Origin: Warburgia ugandensis
Lineage: Eukaryota; Streptophyta; Magnoliopsida; Canellales; Canellaceae
Assembly: GCA_035236585.1 (NCBI GenBank)
Contig: CP141132.1
Span: 21,923,945 to 21,987,944, forward strand
Length of the DNA: 64,000 nucleotides
Direction: 5' to 3'
The position numbers were made by a program, and so were the translations under genes. Shown here piece by piece: positions 34,230-48,130 of the stretch. Below the pieces are notes generated by a model that made no database searches, was not told the origin of the DNA, and worked only from the letters and a program-made list of their open reading frames with translations. Numbering within the stretch: the first letter of the stretch is position 1; every line of letters begins with the position of its first letter.

Positions 34230-34450
34230 ATAGTAAAAGGGCATTTTAAAGTCGTTTTCTAAAAAAGATTTTAAAAGGATCAACCTTTAAAGTTGTTTAA
34301 AAACAAAAAACTTTAAAAGTCCAACTTTTAAAGCTATTTTCTGAAAATGACTTCAAAAGTTGGACTTGGGAAGCTATTTTTAGAAACTAACTTGAAAAGT
34401 TGAACTTTTGAAGTCATGTTTTTTTTTCAAAACAACTTTAAAAGTCCCTT
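34230..34450. repeat. Motif array 2: inverted AAAGTC-type repeats
   Basis: Same motif as array 1 (TTTTAAAGTCGTTTTC, AAAATGACTTCAAAAG), just downstream of the transposase. Confidence 0.8.
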
Positions 34451-35385
34451 TTCCTCCACAAAAAGGGCCAAACTTGTTTTGTTTTTTCGTGTATCTCCTA
34501 TCCATGTTCTTCATCTTACAAGCTTCTCTCTCTCTCTCTATTCTATTTCCCTTCTTGTTTTCCATTTTGAATATTATGAATGTTTGTGACATCAAAAACA
34601 CGATAAGGATACTAAAATCTCTTCTTTTCATCCTTTACTTTTTTGTTACTAACTCTCCAATCTGTTTTCATTTTGTAAACGAAATGGATTTTGTCATTAT
34701 AGATGATGGGGTTAAGAAGTTGCTTTGATCATTGTGATTCTGGAAAAAAATCATAAGATTTCACTTCAAATGACAACTCCTTCTCTCTCTAACCCACACT
34801 ATTAGTGAAAGAACCTTATGCTTTGTGGTTCTCATCCAAAATTCGGGTTTGATGTAGAGAAATTGTTCCATCATGTTGGTCGAGGAAGTTGCAACTTAAA
34901 GCTTTACCATCTCCGTCCCTGTTAGAGAGTGGTGTGAGCTGAATACTAAGAGTCTAGGTTTTGATGAAATAGTTATAGATTAGTTCTTTGATCATGATCT
35001 TGTATTAATAAGATTAAATCATATATAAATATTACATATATGTAATAAAAGAATGATAAATGAAGAGTGATTCAAAAAATAGTTGGATTTCTTTGTTCCT
35101 ATGTTTGTTTATATATGCATTATAATGATTGAATCAATGATGAATTTTATAAAAGAAAAATGATAGGTGTTATTGTAAGTAAGAAAGTTTAAAGCAAAGT
35201 GTAAAACAATTAGTATACTACTTCATTTGAATGAAATCCAATCATCCCTTCGTTTATATTTTCAGGTCAAAAATTCTTTGCACATGAAGAAATGTCAAAG
35301 GGGCTTATTACTTTCTAAGAAAATCTTCCCACATCTATATGTAAACACTAGTTCAACAAGAGAAAATACATATATTTATATTTTA
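34451..35385. other. Spacer between motif arrays, no gene seen
   Basis: AT-rich with a short (CT)n run near 34,527-34,540. Its open frames on both strands are low-complexity. If X is two elements, the junction would lie here. Confidence 0.4.
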
Positions 35386-35895
35386 TAGGTTTTTAAAGTT
35401 GTTCTAAAAAAATGACTTCAAAAAATAGGTTTTTAAAGTCATTCTAAAGAAAACAACTTCCAAAAATAGATTGTCAAAGTTGATTGGAAAAGAAACTTTA
35501 GAAAAGAATGCCTTTAAAGTTGTTATGAAAATACTGACTTCAAAAATAAGTTTTGAAAATTGTTTCAAAAACCAACTTTATAAAACATGTTTTTAAAATC
35601 ATTCTAAAAAATCACTTCAAATATATTGTTTTTAAAAGTCCCTTAGGTTTTTAAAGTCATTCCAAAACCAAGTTTCAAAATAGGTTTTTAAAAGTCTTTT
35701 TTGTTTTAAATGACTTCAAAAAACACATTTTTAATCTTGTTTTGAAAAAAGGACTTCAAATATCTTGTTTTTAAAGTCGTTCCTTAAAAACAAAAAAACA
35801 TGTTTTTAAATCATTCTGAAAAAACAACTTTAAAAACATGTTTTTAAAGTCATTTTTTTCTTGACTTCAAAAGTTCTCTTTTTATAACATTAAAA
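35386..35895. repeat. Motif array 3: inverted AAAGTC-type repeats
   Basis: Dense copies of GTTTTTAAAGTCATTC and AATGACTTCAAAAA-type sequence in both orientations. Confidence 0.8.
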
Positions 35896-36035
35896 GTTTT
35901 GTTTATCCCACTAGCTTCCTTTTCCATTGATGTCAGCTATAGTTTCCCTATGTTGTCTCTCCATCAATCACTGCCCCATCCTCTTAGAACATTTGTAATA
36001 TTTTCCTACAGGCATAAGGTACTTCCTCTCTCCCT

Positions 36036-36040
36036 CCCTC
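36036..36040. repeat. Left target-site duplication of F (CCCTC)
   Basis: CCCTC directly before the end of the F 3' LTR; the identical pentamer follows the F 5' LTR at 44,572-44,576. Confidence 0.85.
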
Positions 36041-39000
36041 TATAACATCTTGGGTTTTTCAAGCTTTTATTTATTTTAAGTTGGAAAGCAGTGAAAATTT
36101 CCTTGTTTTAGAAAAATAGGATCAGAATGATAACATAATATAGGTAATTTTGAAATACATCAACTTCATCCTGGGTGTTACTATGAAACCTTCACCCATA
36201 AGTAAAATAATCATCATATAACCTAAGAATGCTTAGAGGTGTATGCCACAAGATCTACCATACAGTCACAAATAAAGCCATAATCCATTCAATTAACTTA
36301 GTACAATCATACTATGATTATTCGATGTTTTAACAAAAGTCTTAAGTTATATACAATACTCAAAATGAAATCTTATACATGGATTTCTACCAAAACTATA
36401 TCAAAAAGCATGTTCTTCTCATGTCTAAACTAATCCTAACACCTTTGCCTTCCTTGTATCCCGTGCCCCTGAACTACTTGGAGTATCACCTAAAATGTTG
36501 GTGGGGGGTGAACAAAACAACAACTCATAATAGGGTGAAAAACTAATACAAGCCGGAACACCTAAAATAGAACATGTGTTAGCATAATATAGTCTTTTGA
36601 AAAGAGTGTATAATGTTGTAAAAGAAAATGAATACATATATGATAAAGGCCCACTAAAAATTGCTAAATTTGATGCCGTCTACACACTATCAGAAGTAAA
36701 CTTATAAACTGTTAAAATCTGTGGGTATCATGCCAATTATGCCAAATTAAGGAGCAAAGCCTTCGATCATCAATGCACAAATCTATGTCCACATCATCGT
36801 GGAAAACTGATCACTCAAGTCATGGTGGCATACAGTCTTGCCACCTTGGACAAGGTCTAAACTCTCAAGAAATGATCCACATAACATCAACACTCGGACA
36901 CTTATAATCGCAGGGACCTACAGTCCCCTATTGGTAACTACCATGGTCTCTATGTCTACTTGTGGATACCTGCATGAACCATGACTCACTGGACCACATG
37001 GGGGGTACCCAGCTACCTCTCAAAGCAGTTCCTCATGAGAAGATACGCCTACTGCCCGCACTCTCCATCACAGGGCTGGTATTAATATCGTATTAGAGGT
37101 CAATGACAAACTACACCTCCTTGCATAGGGTCTCCTCTACATACAGTACACTAACTCAGTGCACCTACCGAGCAATTTGAGATATAGAACATTCCCAGAG
37201 TACTTACCCAAAACATCAATGAAATCTATATCCACAAGGACTTACAACTGGTCATAGAGTGCCTATCTAAGCATTGATAAAACTGCATCCATGATGACTT
37301 ACGACCACTCAGATTGCTTGCCAAATCTTTGATGAAATCCATAGTCATCAGAGCTCATAGCAACTCCTTGCCTAAGTATCTACAAAAACCAAAACTAGCA
37401 ATTTGTAAAACAATTCCAAGGTATGGGAGACTCCATTAAACATGAACATGATATTGTGTTGCATACTATTAGTATGCGTATGGTGGTGTGAGATAATTTG
37501 TTAAACTATTTCTATCCTATTTTGACACTTTAATGATCTTCATTAAAGGCTACCTAAACATAGGTTGGCTAGACTACAAGTAAAGTGATTACATCAAATA
37601 AATACTAGCCTAAGGAGGGATGTCTTCCTACTAAGATGTAGCAAAGTTTCTATATCAAAGCTAAGTGGTAAGAACTTATGTCATTAGTAGCACAGTTCTG
37701 AGGTTCTTCGAGTCCTAACTCAAAGAACCCATGGGGTGAGGTATGATCTAAGGTTTATGAGGCTTTTGCATCGTCCAAGACCTAGAAAGTTATGCTTAAA
37801 TGAAGCATTACAAGTTGTTTCACTCTTAGGTCTATTTAGTTTTCCAAAATTATCAAAGTTTTAACCTAAAGGCAATTTGGTAATTTCTCATACTTTAGCA
37901 TAAATTAACTTTTTACCCTTCCTTTAGTCTAGTTTACAATTTCTAATGTATTACTCAACCCTTCAATGAAATGGTAGGTGAAGTTTTATCAAGGGGTTCA
38001 ACGTAGTCAATTTTTATATTGTAAATTTTTAGGACTAGAATTCTCAAATGACTTAGAGAATTCTAGTCATCTTCCTCCTCTCCCTTGTGTTTTTCTAGCC
38101 ATTACTGTGCATATAGCCAAGTAAATTATGGTGCCATTTCGAAGCTTTTCTCTCTAAATTTTCAATATTTACTATCCAATTCCCCATCCAATTCAAATTT
38201 CATTTCAAAAGATAAATCAATTAGAGAAAACTAAGATTAAGAACTTGTACATTTCCTATATGCATATGAGCAGGGAACAGTATTGTTCCCTGGTCTGTTG
38301 GCACAAACTTTTCATCCACATTACTTGAATTTCTTGGAAGAATTTTTCTTAAAACATATAGAATGAAGTACCCTATTTAAAACCAATAATTTAATTTCTT
38401 TTATCTCGCCTTGATTTATGAGTTTTTTAGGTGGGAACTGGGGGTCTACCTGCTACTAGGCAGAAATCTATCTACATCCAGCCCCCTGTTTCTATTTTGC
38501 CATGCAATTAGTCATTCCCCTACTTCAAAGTTGATCATTTTACACACTATATTTCAATATCTAACTACTAAGAACAAGACCATATGTTAGATTTCTTATT
38601 TAACTATTTATAGGAAAGATTTATACTTAGTTTCAATCCATGTTTCAACCAGCATATGAGAACTAAAACAAAGAAAAAATTTCAAAACAGTAGCACATGA
38701 TCTACACATGAAATTAAATGAATCCCACATTACAAAACATAGGCCAGAATCATGCAAAACCTTCTTCAACGTAAGATCATGAGTAAACAAAGATATAGTC
38801 GGCAAAAAATATGATTTTTACATGACTGCAAGGTATAGGTTTAGTTTTCAAAAATTCAAAATTTTGCTAACTAATACATCATTATATGCAAGATTTTTCT
38901 TGGCTAAACCAAGCTTGCATTAACAATTCACCCAAAATAGAAACCCCTACCTAATTGAGGTTTGAACGGCTAGATCTCTAGCTGATTACCTTTGAGTTGA

Positions 39001-40009
39001 ATGCTTCTGCTCTCTACATGAAGCTTCAATTTTGATTGTTCTTCAGCAATGTGAGTCCCTTCCAAGCTTCTTTTCTCCCTATGTGCTGAACTCCACACTC
39101 TATCTATAGTCCTCTTCTCTTTCCATTCAATTCTCTCCTCACTTCCCTTCTTCTTCTTTTCCCCCTCTTGTTCATTCTTCCCTACATGGAGCTCTACCCA
39201 GAGAAGCTCCTTTTCTCCCAACTAAACTCTTCTTCCTCTTTCAATGCCCAAGTTGAAGGAGACCTAGTCCAAACTCCCTAGAAATTTTCTTTTTCTCTAC
39301 TAGTCTCTCCTTCTCCTTCCACTACTTCTGTCAAGATTCTTGGTTCGTTAATGGCTGAAAACATTTTAGCCTAAGTTTAAGTTAAATTATATACTTAGGT
39401 TTCTTGCATTGTTATACATGTGCGAGTTGTACGACACGTGAGGAGCCAGCTGCCCTTGGCTAGAGCTCCCAAATGAACACTCCAGATAAACAGATCCAAC
39501 TTTGGGTCCACTAAAATGCCATTCATTTAAACCTGTAAATTAAACTCTCTCTCTCTCATTTACAATTATATTTTATTAGGGTATATTTCTCAATTATACC
39601 CTTACAATCAATTCATCCATTTTTTAAATTCCAAGCTAATTAGTTGGAATTTCACTCTAGGATTTTCATGGAGTTTAGGTTAGTGTCTCTTCTTATTGAT
39701 GGTCTATCTAATTCCCTAAAATAACAACAATTTATATTTTATTTCTATCTTTTATTAAGTTGCTTAAGCTTATTTTAACAAAATCATCAAATTTCTTATT
39801 TATTTCTTGGGAACTTTGTTTTTAATACTCATATTAACTTAATAATAAATTCCAACACTTCAATCAAATAAATTTCCCAACTCACTCACTCTATTTTTAA
39901 ATTTTACTTTTAAAACATGCCATAAATGAGCAAAATAAAATAAAATTTTCCCATTTTTTTGCATAAATATGAGTTTATTTATCATATTGGTGTAATTATA
40001 TGTTTTACA
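36041..40009 (-). repeat. 3' LTR of F
   Basis: About 4 kb, minus strand, starting TGTAAAACAT after the polypurine tract and ending AAACCCAAGATGTTATA, a decayed form of the CCAAGGTGTCACA end of S2. Open frames inside are not genes. Confidence 0.8.
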
Positions 40010-40023
40010 ATCTTCCACCCTTA
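40010..40023 (-). promoter_or_regulatory. Polypurine tract of F
   Basis: Minus-strand TAAGGGTGGAAGAT directly before the 3' LTR start, the usual primer for plus-strand DNA synthesis in this lineage. Confidence 0.75.
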
Positions 40024-43000
40024 CAAAAAATTTGTTCCCAAAATTGTGTCCTTAAACATGAAGGTCAAAACAATTCCCAAAAATGCTACCTCATATCCTC
40101 CTTGAACTCACACGTGGCCTCCTCATAAGAATGATGTTACCATAGAATGTTGATGAAGGTGATCATCTTGGTTCATAATACCATCTCCTTCCAATCAATG
40201 ATCCGTACCGGCCACTCCTAAAATGTCAAATATAGCTGTAGATTGGTTGGTAACTAACCTAGGATATGAGTTGGAAGCGTGACATATTTCTTCAGCATGG
40301 AAACATTGAATACGTAATGCACAGCAATAAGAGAAGGAGGAAGTGCCAATCTATATGCCCTTCTATCAATCTTCTCTGAAATCTTAAACGGTCCCACAAA
40401 GCTAGGGCTCAACTCGCCTTTCACCTCAAATCTCATCACACCCTTGGTTAGAGAAACTTTCAGAAAGACATGGTCTCCAACTTGAAACCCTAAATCTTTC
40501 CTCCTCGTGTAGGCATAGCTCTTCTACCTGCTATGGGAAGCCATTAAATGTCTCCTAATCAACCTCATGTTATCTGCACACTACTATACCAACTTGAATA
40601 TGATGAACTGTCTCTCACTAACGTCACTCTAGCATGTAGGTGTGTGGCAAGGTCTATCATACATTGCCTCATATGGAGCCATCCCATTGCTCGAGTGCCA
40701 AATGTTGTTGTATGCGAACTCTATTAGTGGTAGATGTTCATCCCAACAACCTTTCTAATCTAGTGTGCATGCTCTCAACGTGTCCTCTAATGTCTGAATT
40801 GTTCTCTCAGACTGATCATTAGTCTGAGGGTGAAATGCTATATTGAAACACATACCCTCCTCTACACTCTAATAAAATTTAGATGTGAACTTGTTATCTT
40901 TATCTAAAATAATGACTAAAGGGACTCCATACAAGTTGACTATCTCTCCTATGTAAAGCTTAGCAAGACTCTTTAAGGTCTGTCCCTATTTAATGGGAAG
41001 GTTGATTTGGTAAGTCAGTCCACTATGACCCAAATTGCATCATGTCCACTGCGAGTCTTAGGTAGTCCAACCACAAAGTCTATCATGATGTGGTTCCATT
41101 TCCACACCGAAATTTCTATACTTAGTAGCAACCTTGCAAGTCTCTAATGTTCAGCCTTGACCCACTGACAAGTAATGCATCTAATGACACACTCTCCTAT
41201 ATCTCTCTTCATGCCCTGCCACCAAAATAGTCTTCTCAGGTCATGATACATTTTCATTCCCCCTAGATGTATAGCCCACCTAGAATGATGAGCTACCCTC
41301 AATAGCTCCTATCTCAAATCTGCTATTGTTGGCACAAGCAATCTATCGTAGTATCTAATCCCACCATCTGCTCCTCTCTCAAAACCATCTCGGTCACATA
41401 GTGCTTGAGTCTTGCTTCATGACTGTTGTGCTTGTAAAATCAGATCCATAAAGGTTGATTGGATGGTAAGATTGGTGAGCACACCACTCGACTTCCTGTT
41501 AAGAGCATCAGCCACTATATTAGCCTTGCTCAGATGGTACTGAATCATGAAGTCAAAGTCCTTCATGTACTCTAGCCAACATCTTTGCCTCATATTGAGG
41601 TTGCTCTGAGAAGACAAGTACTGAAGGCACTTGTGATAGGTGAAAACATTGAACTTCTCCCCATAAAGATAATGTTGTCACCATATCTTAAGGGCAAATA
41701 TAACTATCACTAACTCTAAGTAATGCGTGGGGTAATTCTACTCATGCCTCTTCAACTGCCTCGAAGCATAAGTAATGACTCTACCATGTTGCATGAGAAC
41801 ACACTCCAGCCCCTATCTTGAGGCATCACTATACACTACAAATCCACCACTATCATGAGGAAGTATAACAAAAGCACTGAGGTAAGCCTCTTCTTCAGCT
41901 CTTACAAACTATGCTCACTGCTATTAGACCAATCAAACTTCTGGTCCTTCTTAGTAAGGGGTGCCAATGGCTGATCAATATGAGAGAATTCTTCCATGAA
42001 TCACCTATAGTAGCTTGCCAAACCTAGAAAAATGTGCACTTGTCTCACAATCTTGGGCCACTCCCAGTTGGCTAGTGCCTCTACCTTTTGTGGGTCCATA
42101 TCACGCCATCCTTGGATACAACATGCCCAAGGAAGTGTACCCGATCCAACCAAAGCTCACACTTAGAGAACTTGGCATACAACCATTGCACTCAAAGAGT
42201 GCACAAGATAGTCCATAAGTACTCTCTATGCTCCTTTACACTGCTAAAATATATAAAAATATCATAAACGAACATGATCATGAACTTGTCCAAAAAATCT
42301 TTGAACACTCTATTCATCAAATCCATGAAAGCTACCAATGCAGTCGTGAACCCAAATGACATCACCAAGAACTCATAGTGGCCATATAAAGTCCTAAATG
42401 CAATCTTAGGGATGTCCTCATCCTGTATCCTCAACTGATAATAGCCTATCCTTAGGTCAACCTTGGAGAAAACCTTGGCTAACTACAACTGATCAAATAG
42501 ATCGTCAATGTGAGGAAGGAGGTACTTGTTCTTCACCTTTATCCCATTGAGTGCCTTGTAACCTACACAATCTCAAAGAGTCATCCTTTTTCTTAATGAG
42601 CAAGACTAATGCTCCCAAGGTGACACGCTAGGGTGTATGAAACCCTAATCTAACAACTCCTGTAACTGTACCTTTAATTACTTCAACTCAATCGATGCCA
42701 TATGATAAGGAGCCTTGGAGATAGGAGTTTCTCCAAGTAGTAACTCAATCGTGAACTCCATCTCTCTCCTAGGTGGTAACCCTGACAACTCATCAGGGAA
42801 CATATCCCTAAAGTCACGTACCTCATCAATCTCCTCAATATCAAGAGTATGTTTCTCATGAGTGTTTACATAGGCCAAGTAGGCCTAGCAACCATTGGAT
42901 ATAAGACATGTTGCTCTGATCATTGAGATGATACTCAAGTTGGTAGTATCTAGTCTCCCCTAAAAATACAGCAACTCACCATCAGGAACACACTGAGTGA

Positions 43001-44350
43001 CCTGCTTCTTCCTACAATTGACTAGAGCTCCATGTTCAGACAACCAATCCATGCCTAATATCACATCAAAATTGGAAATGTCTAGGATAATGAGATCTAT
43101 GCTCAGCATCTTCTTCAAGATGATCATAGGTATACCATGGACAAACTCCTGTACCATCACTGGTTGACCTATCGGCATACTAACCTCCAATAGAAATCCT
43201 AGTGTACTCAATCAAACATTTATTCCTGCAATAAAACTATGCGAGATGAATGAATGGGAGAATCTAGGATCTGCAAAAACACTTGCATATCTGTCAACAA
43301 TAAAGATAGTACCTTCCGTCACATCACTCGATGCACATGCCTGGACATTGGCAATGGTGAATACTCGCCCCTAACATCTGGGTCCTTGACACTACCATGG
43401 TGTCTAGTCTGAGCCTTGATCTCAACGTTGTTGTCCCACTCTACTGGCTTTACCAATATCCTGTGCTATATGGCCAAGTTGGTCGTAAGTGTAACATTGA
43501 CCTGGTCCATAACACAGCTAGCCTAAATCCTGACATGGGCCTGTCATGCAATCATCTTCTTGGTGGCAAACTTCTTCTTCACTCTCTTAACATGGACCAA
43601 GGATCAATGAATCTACTTCTATCTCTACTGGCGTCTCTCGGCTCATGCTCCAGGATAGAGGCAAGCTCTATAACTCGTGCTACTGAAGTGGGCTAGGAAG
43701 TAAGTATTTGATGCTTCAAATCAAAATTTTGGCCTCTAACAAACTTTTGAGCTACCTTCAACTTGTACAACACATATTTGGCACAAACCGGTGCAATCGA
43801 GAGAACTCTATCTTATACTATACTATAGTTTTTGTGTTCTGCATAAGCATCATAAAGTCCAATTCCATATTCTCTTGAAGATGGGTAGGAAGAAACCTAT
43901 CCAAAAAGTCAGCATTGAAATTGTCCCAGGCAATAATGTTGCTGCCCTCGAAGAAATTTCTTCTAGCCATCGTCCACCACTTCACTGCATCACCATTGAG
44001 GACAAAAGTGGCCACTGTTACTCTGCTATCCTCCAGCACTGCCATTGCCTCTAAGATACTATCCACATCAAATAGCCAAGTATCGACCACCTCTGGGGCA
44101 TCTCTCCCTAAAAAATTAGGAGCTATTGTCCTAAATCTCTCGAAGAGGTTGTCCACTGTGCAACGCCCCTCTTCCTTAGGATCTACTATCCCACCTATAC
44201 CTGATTTACTAGTTGAGGCTCGCATCCTCTATGTCATCCTCTAAAGCAAGGGATCGATGACCTCACCTGTTGGGTAGCCCTGAGCCCCATATGTTGCCAC
44301 CTGTGCATCATGTGGAGATGGGAAGCCTGCACTACATCTCCAGGGAGGCG
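40024..44350 (-). pseudogene. Gag-pol polyprotein of F, inactivated
   Basis: Landmarks on the minus strand: gag (44,225-43,818: NFLGRDAPEVVDTWL, GDAVKWWTMARRNFFEG); a decayed zinc knuckle (QCYTYDQLGHIAQD, near 43,480); protease (ADPRFSHSF near 43,275, where D-S/T-G-A is expected, then FDVILGMDWLSEHGALVNC near 43,050); RT (DMFPDELSGLPPRREMEF near 42,790; [18 protein letters not shown] near 42,410; palm FVYDIF near 42,270, replacing F-V/I-DD); RNase H tail ([17 protein letters not shown] near 41,510); integrase zinc region (RCITCQWVKAEH near 41,170) and core ([18 protein letters not shown] near 40,805); C-terminal YRLALPPSLIAVHYVFNVSM near 40,310; chromodomain scrap SYEEATCEFKEDMR near 40,110. 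Multiple stops and frameshifts. Confidence 0.9.
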
Positions 44351-44571
44351 TTTGTGATAACAAGGGAGATTTCTAATAAGACTTATTTCCTACTTATCAT
44401 AACTAAGTTTCCTATATGTACCCAAACTTAATTCTTCCTAAGTGTTGACACATTGTCCTTTAATGACTTTAATTTGGATCAGCATGGCATGCTAAATATT
44501 TTTACTTATTTCCCCTTTTTTGGTAAAAGTATGAATTTATTTATCACATTGGTGTAATTACATGTATTACA
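44351..44571 (-). repeat. 5' LTR remnant of F
   Basis: Only the first ~220 bases remain; they start TGTAATACATGTAATTACACC like the 3' LTR and then meet gag-region sequence directly. The deletion removed over 3 kb of LTR together with the primer site. Confidence 0.75.
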
Positions 44572-44576
44572 CCCTC
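44572..44576. repeat. Right target-site duplication of F (CCCTC)
   Basis: Identical to 36,036-36,040. Confidence 0.85.
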
Positions 44577-44599
44577 TCTTTCCTCTCTCTTCTTACACA

Positions 44600-44815
44600 A
44601 TTGCCATCTGGCCCTGACCGACCATGCATGCATTTCCTTCCGCCATCCCTCCCTTCCTCCGTCTGCCCTATGTTGTCGCTATCCAACCTCGACTAATTGT
44701 GCATACATCCCCTCCCTCCATCTATGCTTCACAATTGCTGCCTGACCCGACCATTTGCACATGCATCCCCTCCCTCCATCTGCCCTACTTGGTTGCTGCT
44801 TGCCCTATAAGGTTG
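44600..44815. repeat. Imperfect ~60-bp tandem repeats
   Basis: Three to four units sharing (C)GACCATxxGCATGCAT, CCCTCCCTCCATCTG and TTGxTGC-type segments, in the CACTA element between insert F and the second ORF. Confidence 0.55.
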
Positions 44816-46329
44816 CTAGCTGACATTGAATGGCATTTCCATTTTAACTACTAAGAAATGAGAAAGTGTTTATATTGGAAGTATTATACAATAACATCCA
44901 AAAAATGCTTACATTGCAAGAATATATATTCAACGATTATTGGGAGAAAAATGGAACAATTAAATCTTTTTTTTATGCAAATATAACCCTCATTACACAT
45001 GTAAATACTAGAAGTATTTTATATTAATTTCCTTTGATAGGTTTTAGTAAGCATATTTTCCTTACGGTTTAAGACATATTTATGTAGTATTTGAAACTAA
45101 TAAAGGTTAAGAACTTGAAATGCAATGTATCTCTACTGTAATGTAATATTGTTTGGATGTTTTCCATAGTGACACATATGTTTCCTTCAAATTATTTATC
45201 TTTTGGTTTGGACTATTTTCATTTATTCAACAATTGACACTTTTGTCTTAGAAAATGTATGTCATTCTTGCTAATGATCTCCTGTGATCTCGTAACAGAT
45301 AATGCATCGTGAAGTACTTAGGCTGGAAACTTCCTATTGTTTCCTTCAATGCACTTAATAAAAATAATAGATGCTTTTTGAATCATTGTTCATCATTTGA
45401 TGACTTTTTCATAGCTTATGTCTAATCTCACCATGTTATGTCAAAGGAGATTCAGATACACCCTTTTAACTACTTCCATTAACCATAAGACTTTTACTTT
45501 TTCCCTTATTAGTATATAAGACTTATTGTTTATTTAGGTTTGAGCTTTACCTTTTTCCTTGCTTTTTTCCTTTGCTTCCCTATACATATCTGCCTTTATA
45601 TCTGACTTCTTGATGACAATTATTTCCTAACACTATCCCTCAAGTTGGAGTGCACAAATCAAACTCACATGGCTTGTAAGGAAACAACCTATCCTCTATC
45701 TTACCCAGCACTAGATGAACCCAGTGTGCAACCATCAAACCACACCAAGGTGTCCAAACCTCTTAACTAACACAGCACGCACAGAGTTGCACCTCGTAGT
45801 TACTTCACCATTTCAAGAGTAGATTCTCAAATGAGTAAATTGAGACTTATATAGAAACTAAGCCCACGTGCATATAACAAAGGCTATATGAGGTCTAGTT
45901 ACTATCACTTGATGCTTATGATCTAGTACAACACCTGTGCTGGTTGTAATAAGTGACTGCATTAAACCTTGGAATCAGAATAGGGATTTTAGAAACTAAC
46001 TATTACATGGGATTCTTAAATGGTTGAAAGTTATAATTGAATGCCTTACAAGGTACACACATACTTTTCTTCTTTATTGGCTTTACTTCTTTAAAATCTT
46101 GATTTATCTCAAATTTTTTATGTAAAGTAATTGTTGTTATATGATATGTTATTTTTAGCTTAAAGTTTATCTCTATGAATCTTGTAATGAAATTGGCATG
46201 GGATTTAACATACTAATTTATATCCTTATTGGAATTAGAAAGTTTCCTTAATATCTTATTTTTGGCTAGTTTTGCATTTACATTCTCTTATATTACTTAT
46301 CTTGTGCTCAAAAAAGCAAGTTTCTTATG
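44816..46329. other. AT-rich stretch of X without a recognisable gene
   Basis: Could be introns or spacer before the second ORF. TATCCCTCAAGTTGGAGTGCA near 45,630 resembles a phrase in other plant repeats, but I cannot place it. Confidence 0.35.
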
Positions 46330-48130
46330 CTTTGTTTGCAGTAAAAATGGAACCGGAACAACTTCAAAATGAAGAATATGAACAATATCAAGAGCATGAA
46401 CAAGAGGTAAACATGAGTAGCACTCAAAATGAAAAGGGCATATGATGAACAAAGATGGAAAAGTTATCAAGAGCGAGTCAAAGGGAATTAAAGAAGTTGT
46501 ACAGTACAACAATAAGGGGCAGGGGATAGGTGAGAGTGCAGCATCTTATAGCAGTTTTCTCTGCTCCAAGGTAAGAAATATGGTGCCTAAATTTGAGGTA
46601 TGTGCTAAAACAATGTTTTGTTTAACTAATTATACGTAACATCCAATTATTACACTTGATTTTGTATGTACAAATGTGCATGTAAAGAGAACAAGAGGAA
46701 GAAAGGTCCATGAAACTAACATTTAGTACCACCTCTCCAAGTTGGACTATGCCTATTTAGAAGAACCTGAAGTAAGCATTTGTGATAGTTTATTGCTTTC
46801 AAATTATACTGTAGCTATATATGTTTCATTACTTAACTATAGTGTCTTGTTTAACAACATAAGAACACAGGGACTACAAATCCCATTAACCGTGCTATCC
46901 TCTAAAAGCTGGTACGTTCAGCAAGCCATAATGCCCAAACATTAACAAATGCAACTATTGCACAAGTTGCTTCTCACATTATAAGTGGTTATACATGCTA
47001 CACTTGGCTATCAAACTTACACAACTAAATAAATGAATTGATCATGACCTAATTAAATTTACAGGACATTCTTACCCAAGAAAGCATGAATACAAGAAGG
47101 ACCACCCTAGTGGAGTTAGGAGCATAGGGTGTGGTATTATTCCCTCTAGATTCAATACCTATAGAGGAAGATCTAAAGGCCTACAATAACTTGTGTGAGA
47201 GGATAAAAATGAATATACTTAACTAGCTACATGATGAGGGTTTGGTGATAGTTTTTGCATCCCTTCTACTAAATATTTGTACCACCCTTCTATCTCCATC
47301 ACATGCTAGCTGTAATTCTCCTACTGAAGAAGATCAAGAAGGACAACCTACACCCTTCGAGACAAAAAATTCAGCTAAGGAGGTAACCACTACAGTAGAA
47401 TTTTTTATTGTCCTTCTATAATTCTCCTATTTCAACCTCTTTAATGTATGAGTAATTATGATTTGCAGGTGGGTGAATACCTATTGGCCTTGGATACCCT
47501 TAAAATGTTGTCGCCGTTGGATCAGGCTATGGAGCATGAATCAAATGCTTTGGACGGGATTCGTATGCCTCCACATACTAAGCTTGTTTCCATTAACATG
47601 GCTTTGATTATGACTGCCTACCTTCCATTTCCTTTAGAAATAAAAAATATTGTGATTTATTGGGCAAGCAGTTGCATAGCACGTCCTTTGGTCGGAGGAA
47701 TTCATCATTCCCATAGAGTCCACGGTATATATCTTTTCACATTACCTTCCTCAACAACAATTTTTAGCTAGAGTCTCAGTTTAATCAACAACAAAAAATG
47801 CCATTTAGGCCACCCACCATTGTACCCTTAGCTACTATTGCACCAATTAAAAGGGTACTAGTATTTATATATATTTTTCATCATAAATTTGAATGTCTTC
47901 ATTGATCAATATTAATTGATTCTGCAACTTTTACAGCAATCGTCTAAGGATCACATTGAAGTCTCACCTAACACGCCTCTATTCTTAAGGTTACTCTTTG
48001 GACTTATCAATGAAGATAAGGCAATCAACCCATAAAGATCAAGGAGGGAGTGCTTTGCGGATGTAGTTGTTAAGATTCCACTTATGGAAGAGGAGCTATT
48101 ACAAGTTTACAGATAAGATCAACTCAAGCA
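46330..48130 (+). pseudogene. Second CACTA ORF, N-terminal exons (unidentified)
   Basis: Exon-like stretches separated by AT-rich, intron-like sequence. They include a Glu/Gln-rich segment (EPEQLQNEEYEQYQEHEQE, near 46,350-46,405), VLFPLDSIPIEEDLKAYNNL (near 47,140), VGEYLLALDTLKMLSPLDQ (near 47,470) and a FADVVVKIPLMEEELLQVY segment (near 48,060). I do not recognise a domain. Position directly before the C48 domain on the same strand suggests it is the N-terminal part of that protein. Stops are present. Confidence 0.45.

Larger units (their letters stand above)
36041..44571 (-). mobile_element. Tekay/Del-type Ty3/gypsy retrotransposon inserted in the CACTA element (F)
   Basis: Minus-strand order: 5' LTR remnant (44,571-44,351), gag, protease, RT, RNase H, integrase and chromodomain remnant, polypurine tract, and a long 3' LTR (40,009-36,041). 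Both LTR copies start alike (TGTAATACATGTAATTACACC at 44,571 and TGTAAAACATATAATTACACC at 40,009). CCCTC flanks both ends. The 5' LTR, primer site and gag start are mostly deleted. Without F the surrounding CT-rich sequence rejoins smoothly, so the insertion came after the CACTA element. Confidence 0.9.

Noticed and set aside
34380..34728. Open frames of 83 and 106 residues
   Set aside because: Low-complexity Phe/Leu-rich (plus) and Lys-rich (minus) peptides spanning motif array 2 and a CT run; not genes.
47448..47771. 107-residue open frame as a stand-alone host gene
   Set aside because: It lies inside the CACTA element between exon-like pieces that lead to the C48 domain, so it is better read as part of that ORF.
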